Shown here: in pieces, positions 34,117 through 39,182 of the stretch | Layout of the letters: every line of letters begins with the position of its first letter | Position numbering within the stretch: the first letter of the stretch is position 1 | Source: Lachnospiraceae bacterium | Lineage (GTDB): Bacteria; Bacillota; Clostridia; Lachnospirales; Lachnospiraceae | Assembly: GCA_024698485.1 (NCBI GenBank) | Contig: JAILRC010000013.1 | Location: 1-39,182 of the forward strand | DNA length: 39,182 nucleotides | Reading direction: 5' to 3' | Program-made: the position numbers and the translations under genes | Notes under the pieces: model-generated | Told to the model about the DNA's origin: nothing | What the model saw: only the letters and a program-made list of their open reading frames with translations | The model's database searches: none

Positions 34117-34650
34117 TTAATTAAAAAAGCCTAATGCTGACATTAAAAACAGTTCGAAAAATACATCCAAAAACGAGGCGAGAAATAATATAAAACCGCG
34201 GACTTTACGAATATCTGTATGGAACTCCGGTATTTTCTTTCCCTTAAGCGCCAATCCATAAAAGATCATGTTAAAGGTTTCAAGCAGAAAATTAAACCCA
34301 TACACAAACTTCACGCGATATAAAATAACCCAAAAACGTTCGGGATATCGTACACCGACTGTCAACACGATCAAAGATAACACCGCAATTAAAAATGCAC
34401 TTCCGACGATCTCCGTTTTGCACTTCGTTTCATAATCATCATACGCAGTCAGCGGTATCACTCCCACAGCGTCTCTTTCTTCCGGGGACGCCACCCTTAC
34501 AGTCATCCCGTCTGAAAAATAACGCTTGTTGGTGCGTCCCACATTCCTTGCTACAGACAGTATGTATCCATAATCATACTTCCAGTATCCCTCTATCGTT
34601 TTTAACGGATGTACTTTCTTAAAACACCTTATAGCCTCGTCAACTTCCAT
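34117..34650 (-). CDS. Hypothetical membrane protein
   Basis: A 177-residue protein I do not recognise. The first 80 residues are hydrophilic (WKYDYGYILSVARNVG; TVRVASPEERDAVG), followed by three hydrophobic segments near residues 83-100, 108-130 and 150-172. The lysine-rich stretch LKGKKIPEFHTDIRKVR lies between the second and third. GGGGA precedes the ATG. It lies 26 bases downstream of the transglutaminase-like lipoprotein gene on the same strand and may be co-transcribed with it; a strong terminator follows. Confidence 0.7.
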   Translation of the reverse strand: MEVDEAIRCFKKVHPLKTIEGYWKYDYGYILSVARNVGRTNKRYFSDGMTVRVASPEERDAVGVIPLTAYDDYETKCKTEIVGSAFLIAVLSLIVLTVGVRYPERFWVILYRVKFVYGFNFLLETFNMIFYGLALKGKKIPEFHTDIRKVRGFILFLASFLDVFFELFLMSALGFFN

Positions 34651-34676
34651 ATTCTTCCCCTGCTCAATATATTGTT

Positions 34677-35762
34677 CTATCTTAAAGTCTCACCTGTGGC
34701 CTTCGGTCCGTTGATGCGGGTGTGATCCTGCTCTGCTGCTTCCTCTTCCGACATGAAAATATAGGTTTCAAAATCAGGTTCGGTAATCCTGTATCCGTCA
34801 GCCCATGTCACATCCACATAGAAGGTTTCGTCATTCAGTGAAACCAGATTCCACATATGCCCCACACCGTCAGCATCTCCTTCCACCATACAGCAGTAAA
34901 GATCTGCTGTCTCGCAAAGCAGCTGATAAGCAGAAGCATATCCCTGACATATGGCACAGCCGTTGATCAATGCACCGTAGGCCGTTCCGTTCGTGGGAAT
35001 GGCATATGTCTTGTCATAGCTGCACTTCGTCGCCAGTACCATTGCAAGGTAGGTGTATTTTTGCGCATCCGAGTAATCCGCAGGCATTTTGTCCACAACA
35101 CGTTTTAAAACCGCATCAAAAACCTCCATGTCATGCTTTAACTGTTCCATCTCGGTCGTTCCCGTTTTAACGGCTGCCGAAGGGCCTGTCTTGGGATTGA
35201 AATAGCCGTCAATGACATCATTCCTGTCAAAACCCGTGAGCTGGAAACACATGAGTCTTGGATCCGTAAACACCATCAGCGTATTTGCGTTAAGGGCATC
35301 AATTACCAAGGACTTGCCCCACTCGCTCTCTTTTATGCGAAAAGCCCCGTAATCCGCCGAAAGCTCCGTAATCTTGTCGGCCAGTTTTCTTGAAGAAGTA
35401 TTGCATGAACTGTAATCATCATAATCCTTTTCAAAAGCCTTGCTACCCGCTGTCATATAGAAATCCGCAGGAATGTAAGGCTCATAGGCATATACCCCGT
35501 CAAGCGCTGCCCATATGCTGTCATCTATGATGGCTGCCGCTTCCTTCTGTATCTCCGACGAGAACACTTCTGCAGCTTCCGTTTCAGCCCTCCTTGCAGA
35601 AGGCTTGGCAGGAGTTGGTGTGGGCGTTTCAGTAGCTTTGGGCTCGTTCTTCTCAACAGGCGGAAGATCGGTGATCACCGGCCCCGGTGTATTTACTATA
35701 AATTCTCCGCAGCCTGTAAGAAACATGGCCGCCATAGCAAAAATGGTTACTTTTATCTTCAT
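34677..35762 (-). CDS. Lipoprotein with transglutaminase-like domain
   Basis: A 361-residue surface lipoprotein: signal peptide with lipobox LTGC (Cys near residue 18), a Pro/Thr/Glu-rich linker (about 25-60), an alpha-rich middle region, and a C-terminal transglutaminase-like domain from about residue 245. The catalytic triad is visible: Cys in NGCAICQGYASAYQLLC, His in GVGHMWNLVSL, Asp in FYVDVTWAD. Bacterial members act as cysteine proteases or cross-linking enzymes at the cell surface; the substrate is unknown. GAGGAA precedes the ATG. Confidence 0.88.
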   Translation of the reverse strand: MKIKVTIFAMAAMFLTGCGEFIVNTPGPVITDLPPVEKNEPKATETPTPTPAKPSARRAETEAAEVFSSEIQKEAAAIIDDSIWAALDGVYAYEPYIPADFYMTAGSKAFEKDYDDYSSCNTSSRKLADKITELSADYGAFRIKESEWGKSLVIDALNANTLMVFTDPRLMCFQLTGFDRNDVIDGYFNPKTGPSAAVKTGTTEMEQLKHDMEVFDAVLKRVVDKMPADYSDAQKYTYLAMVLATKCSYDKTYAIPTNGTAYGALINGCAICQGYASAYQLLCETADLYCCMVEGDADGVGHMWNLVSLNDETFYVDVTWADGYRITEPDFETYIFMSEEEAAEQDHTRINGPKATGETLR

Positions 35763-35780
35763 ATGAATTCCTCGTACTTC

Positions 35781-35823
35781 GAAAAATGGCCCCCTAACCC
35801 CGTCCCGGGGGTCAAAATGGCCT
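35781..35823. repeat. Copy B of the small dispersed palindromic repeat
   Basis: Contains AAAAATGGCCCCCTAACCC, then CGTCCCGGGGG and AAAATGGCC. Compare copy A at 6221-6260. It lies between the PII-like gene end and the transglutaminase-like gene start. Confidence 0.5.
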
Positions 35824-35843
35824 GATGCGCAAACACCGGGGGG

Positions 35844-36512
35844 TCAGTCGTCGATGCGGCGTATGCCCGCAACTTCTGACACAGGAAGTGAAAAACTCAC
35901 TGCTCCCGCTTCTGTACCTACACCACACTTCTCGTTCACTGCCTTCATGATGTCGGATTTTTTCTTTGAAGGGGCAAGGATGTAGATCAGATCCTTCTCT
36001 TCCGCAATGGAAACCCCAAAGAACTTCTCTGCATTGGCACTGCCGGTACCTTTTGCATGAAGCACCGTTCCTCCGGTAGCTCCCGCTTCTCTCGCGGCAT
36101 CCATTACCGAATCTGAATGTCCCTCGTTAAGTATTATGATTATCAGTTCATTCGAAACTTTCATATTGGGAACCGTACCTCCTACCGTCTGTCCCTGAGT
36201 CATAAATTCCAATGTTCTGCTTCCCGTAACACTTTTCATCGGTATGGAAAGCATGATGCCATTTCCGGGAATGTCTATGTACATCTTTTTCTTGGCACTT
36301 TTCATCAGCTGCTTTACAGAAGGCCCGGATGCAATTGCATTGATCACGGTTTTTTCCGTTGCCTCCAGTTCTTGAATGTCCAAATGTGCTTTCTTTGCTG
36401 TTCCCCGCGCAAGATTTGATATGCACACATTTATGCCCGCCTCCTTATGCAGAGCAACCATCATTTCCGCGCGGCTCCTGTCAATGATACTGATCACATA
36501 ATAGAGCTCCAT
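35844..36512 (-). CDS. PII-like signalling protein with two tandem domains
   Basis: A 222-residue protein made of two PII/GlnB-like ferredoxin-fold domains. The first (about 1-105) runs from MELYYVISIIDR through KKKMYIDIPGNGIMLSIPMKSV. The second (about 115-215) has NELIIIILNEGHSDSVMDAAREAGATGGTVLHAKG and LIYILAPSKKKSDIMKAVNEKCG, the pattern of PII-family C-terminal halves. Canonical PII is about 112 residues and trimeric, so this fused form is unusual. Its ATG overlaps the stop of the DUF1538 gene (TGATG), with GGAGG upstream, so it is coupled to that transporter and probably controls it by binding a nucleotide or small molecule. Confidence 0.88.
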   Translation of the reverse strand: MELYYVISIIDRSRAEMMVALHKEAGINVCISNLARGTAKKAHLDIQELEATEKTVINAIASGPSVKQLMKSAKKKMYIDIPGNGIMLSIPMKSVTGSRTLEFMTQGQTVGGTVPNMKVSNELIIIILNEGHSDSVMDAAREAGATGGTVLHAKGTGSANAEKFFGVSIAEEKDLIYILAPSKKKSDIMKAVNEKCGVGTEAGAVSFSLPVSEVAGIRRIDD

Positions 36513-38047
36513 CAGTTGACCTCCCAAAGCTCGATAATATCGTCGTTTCCGTATACATCCGTAATGTTGATGGTCTTGGTTCTCTTCCGTCCCTTGATCA
36601 TAGCTATGGCCCCCATCACCTGGACCGTGATCAGAGGCATCATAGCTACAAGGGCAACAAGCCCAAAAGCATCCGTCATCACATTACCGCCTGTTGCAGT
36701 ACAAACTCCCATGGCAAAGGGAAGTGCAAAGGTGGCGGTCAAAGGTCCGGAAGCAACGCCTCCGGCATCAAAAGCCATGGCAGTAAATGTGGGCGAAACA
36801 AAAATGGCAAGGATGAGCGCTATGAAGTAACCGGGCACGACAAAGTAAAGAATGGAGAGCCCTGTCAAAACACGTACCATGGCAAGTCCCATGGCGGAAG
36901 CAATGGCAACGGAGAGAGTGAACCCCATTGTCTTTTCGCTGATGGCTCCCGCACTGATCTCGTTGATCTGCTTATTGAGTACATGAACCGCAGGCTCGGC
37001 GTTTATGATGAACCAGCCCATCAATCCCGCAAAGGGAATCGAAACCCAGGAAAACGAAGAACGTCCCATGGACTCTCCGAGACAAAAGCCTAGGGATGAG
37101 AAGCCCACATTCACACCCGTAAGAAAAAGCACAAGCCCCACATAAGTGTACACTATACCGACCATGATACGGGCCATGGCCTTTTTCTGAAGTCTCAGGG
37201 ATATATACTGAAATAGGATGAAAAAGCCGAAGATCGGAAGAAGAGCAAGCGCCACTTCAGCCATATACTTAGGGAACGCTCTCAGATAACCGAATCCGAG
37301 AGAAACAGAGGTTTCAAATTCCCGGACTTCAAGAAGAGCATTGTTTGCAGCAGAATTATCTTTATAGAAGAAGCTGAGAACAAGAACCGCAAGGATCGGT
37401 CCTATGGAACACAGCGCCACCAAGCCGAAGGAATCTGCCTTTGCCCTTTCATCACTTCGTATTGCGGCAACACCCACACCCATGGCCATTATGAAAGGAA
37501 CCGTCATGGGTCCCGTTGTCACGCCTCCCGCATCAAATGCAACCGACAGCATATCCCCCTTGGTCAGGAAAGCAAGAACGAAAACCGCGCCGTAAAAAAC
37601 AAAAAGAAGATACTTAAGGGGAATCCCCAAAAGTATGCGTAACATGCTAAGCATGAGAAAGAAACCGACTCCAACGGAGACAGTGATAATGAGCGCCATG
37701 GTATTAATGTTGGAAGCATTATTGGCAAGGACCTGAAGGTCCGGTTCAGCAACAGTTATGGCAATGCCCAAAGCAAGGCTTAGGATGAGGATCAAAGAAA
37801 GTTTACGGGAATGAGTCATCTTTGCACCGATATGTGCTCCGATCTGACTCATGGAAACATCGGAACCGATATTAAAAAGAGCCATTCCGACGATGATAAA
37901 GATCGAACCCAGCAAAAATGAAAGCAGCAACCCGCTGCTCAACGGAATAAAAAACAAAGTCAAAAACAGAACTATCCCTGTAATGGGAAGGACCGAACGA
38001 CAAGATTCTTTTATCTTTTCGACAGTAACATCTTTCCGGTCAAACAT
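36512..38047 (-). CDS. DUF1538-family membrane transporter, internally duplicated
   Basis: A 511-residue membrane protein with about 12-14 helices in two homologous halves. The repeated signature is AFDAGGVTTGPMTVPFIMAMGVGVAAI in the first half and AFDAGGVASGPLTATFALPFAMGVC in the second (read in parts), each followed by DSFGLVAL or DAFGLVAL. DUF1538 proteins in other bacteria occur as two separate subunits; from memory, one pair (UmpAB) was reported as a Na+/H+ antiporter. The start at 38047 (MFDRKDV) has GAGG six bases upstream; the longer ORF begins at a TTG inside the promoter. It is the first gene of a two-gene operon with the PII-like protein. Confidence 0.88.
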   Translation of the reverse strand: MFDRKDVTVEKIKESCRSVLPITGIVLFLTLFFIPLSSGLLLSFLLGSIFIIVGMALFNIGSDVSMSQIGAHIGAKMTHSRKLSLILILSLALGIAITVAEPDLQVLANNASNINTMALIITVSVGVGFFLMLSMLRILLGIPLKYLLFVFYGAVFVLAFLTKGDMLSVAFDAGGVTTGPMTVPFIMAMGVGVAAIRSDERAKADSFGLVALCSIGPILAVLVLSFFYKDNSAANNALLEVREFETSVSLGFGYLRAFPKYMAEVALALLPIFGFFILFQYISLRLQKKAMARIMVGIVYTYVGLVLFLTGVNVGFSSLGFCLGESMGRSSFSWVSIPFAGLMGWFIINAEPAVHVLNKQINEISAGAISEKTMGFTLSVAIASAMGLAMVRVLTGLSILYFVVPGYFIALILAIFVSPTFTAMAFDAGGVASGPLTATFALPFAMGVCTATGGNVMTDAFGLVALVAMMPLITVQVMGAIAMIKGRKRTKTINITDVYGNDDIIELWEVN

Positions 38048-38087
38048 GGGAGGCCTCTTGAAATAAGTGAATAATAACGATGATTTT

Positions 38088-38116
38088 AATATAGAGTATA
38101 TCAGAACAAAATACAA
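38088..38116 (-). promoter_or_regulatory. Promoter of the DUF1538-PII operon
   Basis: Minus-strand TTGTAT and TATATT are separated by 17 bases, ending 41 bases before the start codon at 38047. Confidence 0.7.
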
Positions 38117-38132
38117 GTACGAAGTTGTAGTT

Positions 38133-38161
38133 AACAGCCAAAGGGGCGTTGCTGTTTTTTT
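38133..38161 (+). terminator. Orphan plus-strand terminator-like hairpin
   Basis: AACAGC and GCTGTT pair around an 17-base interior with further A-T pairs, followed by TTTTTTT. No plus-strand gene precedes it; transcripts antisense to the DUF1538 promoter would end here. Confidence 0.45.
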
Positions 38162-38182
38162 GCTCGCAGAAATCTATCTTTT

Positions 38183-38535
38183 ATGACCTGATTCGATTTT
38201 TCTGAATTTTAAGTCAATCATTTTCACGAGGCTTTTTGACTTGATTTTATATTTCACATTTTTAGGTCAAACTTATATGCAGAGCTTTTTGACTTGATTT
38301 ATTATTTTCGCATTTCAGGTCAAACTTATATGCAGAGCTTTTTGACTTGATTTATTATTTTCGCATTTCAGGTCAAATTTATATGCAGAGCTTTTTGACT
38401 TGATTTATTATTTTCGCATTTCAGGTCAAATTTATATGCAGAGCTTTTTGACTTGATTTATTATTTTCGCATTTCAGGTCAAATTTATATGCAAGAGTTT
38501 TTGACTTGTTTTGGTGTTGTATTCTTTTAGGTCAA
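38183..38535. repeat. Array of seven 35-bp hairpin-forming repeats at exact 53-bp spacing
   Basis: Cores of 35 bp begin at 38183, 38236, 38289, 38342, 38395, 38448 and 38501. Each starts TTGACTTGA (variants) and ends TCAGGTCAA (variants), so it can fold into a 9-bp stem with a loop of about 17 bases. The 18-bp linkers are also conserved (ACTTATATGCAGAGCTTT), unlike CRISPR spacers. The middle four cores are nearly identical; the outer ones are degenerate but keep the phase. 53 is not a multiple of three and there is no open frame. Confidence 0.92.
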
Positions 38536-38598
38536 AAACTAAAGTTTCTCTTTTTAAACTATACCCCGTAAAATGGACATCAGTATTTTAGGGCGTCC

Positions 38599-38619
38599 CT
38601 GTCCTACGGACAGATTTTT
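38599..38619 (+). terminator. Terminator-like hairpin downstream of the repeat array
   Basis: CTGTCC-TAC-GGACAG is a perfect 6-bp stem, followed by A and TTTTT on the plus strand. GGGTT-AAA-AACCC follows at once. No plus-strand gene is visible. Otherwise 38536-38748 holds only a short perfect hairpin (CAGTCAT/ATGACTG, 38703-38718). Confidence 0.5.
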
Positions 38620-38748
38620 GGGTTAAAAACCCCATTCTTCGGACACTATTCCGGTGAGTTTTGTGATAAACTGTCCCTGAACGTCAAGCCAAAGGAAAGG
38701 ATCAGTCATAAATGACTGTTGTAAATAACATCACATTTGTCGTAAAAC

Positions 38749-38774
38749 AAAAAAGACAGTGCATAAACACTGTC
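38749..38774 (-). terminator. Intrinsic terminator after tRNA-Asn (end of the rRNA transcript)
   Basis: GACAGTG and CACTGTC form a 7-bp stem, followed by TTTTTTG on the minus strand, nine bases after the tRNA. Confidence 0.92.
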
Positions 38775-38782
38775 TCGTGATA

Positions 38783-38854
38783 CTCCCCGAATTGGGCTCG
38801 AACCAACAACACCTCGGTTAACAGCCGAGTGCTCTACCATTGAGCTATCGAGGA
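38783..38854 (-). tRNA. tRNA-Asn (anticodon GTT)
   Basis: A 72-base cloverleaf on the minus strand. The acceptor TCCTCGA pairs with TCGGGGA (one T-G pair); the D arm has AGCTCAATGGTAGAGC; the anticodon loop CTGTTAA gives GTT; the T arm is TTGGTTCGAGCCCAA. The discriminator is G, with no encoded CCA. It lies about 84 bases downstream of 23S rRNA and ahead of the terminator. Confidence 0.97.
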
Positions 38855-38937
38855 ATAAAGGTAAAAGGTCATGAACTATGTCCACGACCTAATGTGTACC
38901 TTCAAAACTGTATACTATCAAACTCTTTAAGAACCAC

Positions 38938-39182
<245 letters not shown>

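Noticed and set aside
38183-38535. CRISPR array
   Set aside because: The linkers between repeats are conserved rather than unique, the period is 53 bp with 18-bp linkers, and no cas gene is in the window.
38855-38937. 5S rRNA gene
   Set aside because: The gap is too short and does not contain the conserved 5S sequence.

Overview
The window looks like chromosome of a Gram-positive anaerobe, most likely a member of the Lachnospiraceae (Clostridia). The reasons are the family mix (YesM/YesN-type two-component systems, DUF1538 with a PII-like partner, paired short ChrA proteins, many Pro-Thr-linked lipoproteins), strong AGGAGG-type ribosome binding sites, TTGACA/TATAAT promoters, and short genes packed into overlapping operons. 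This is inference from content; no taxonomic search was run. Most genes lie on the minus strand, towards the low-coordinate end.

Layout. 1-1076: the 3' part of a two-gene ChrA-type transporter on the plus strand. 1093-5742: a thiamin operon on the minus strand, with promoter, TPP riboswitch, intrinsic terminator, a ThiM-ThiE fusion, ThiW, ThiD and ThiC. No thiazole synthesis gene is present, so thiazole is probably salvaged. 5733-10777: a small hypothetical gene, a MATE exporter, a membrane protein, a YkgJ-type Cys-cluster protein and a MerR regulator. 10819-16480: a chemoreceptor, a lipoprotein, an M13 metallopeptidase and a CPBP membrane protease whose promoter is covered by 17-bp repeats. 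16666-24298: a sensing and uptake module with a substrate-binding protein, YesM-type kinase and YesN-type regulator, followed by a binding protein, fused permease and ATPase of the Fe3+/sugar-phosphate (FbpABC/AfuABC) class. 24393-24463: tRNA-Cys with its own promoter and terminator.

24550-28513 is the most unusual region. It is a promoter-led operon of an AIM24-family protein, an ExbB/TolQ/MotA-type proton-channel protein, an ExbD/TolR-type protein, two more membrane-anchored proteins whose C-terminal domains follow the ExbD/TolR pattern, and a secreted protein with a probable OB-fold. Such a set in a Gram-positive cell, with three ExbD-like periplasmic domains in a row, suggests an undescribed proton-motive-force-driven envelope machine.

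28524-33948: an ABC exporter (ATPase plus a 980-residue FtsX-type permease) with its own OmpR-type two-component system; three TGACA repeats at 11-bp spacing sit at its promoter. 34117-35762: a small membrane protein and a transglutaminase-like lipoprotein. 35844-38116: a tandem-duplicated DUF1538 transporter coupled to a two-domain PII-like protein. 38117-38782 holds no gene but carries a 53-bp-phased array of seven hairpin-forming repeats. 38783-39182: tRNA-Asn and the 3' end of a 23S rRNA gene, both on the minus strand, with no 5S gene between 23S and the terminator.
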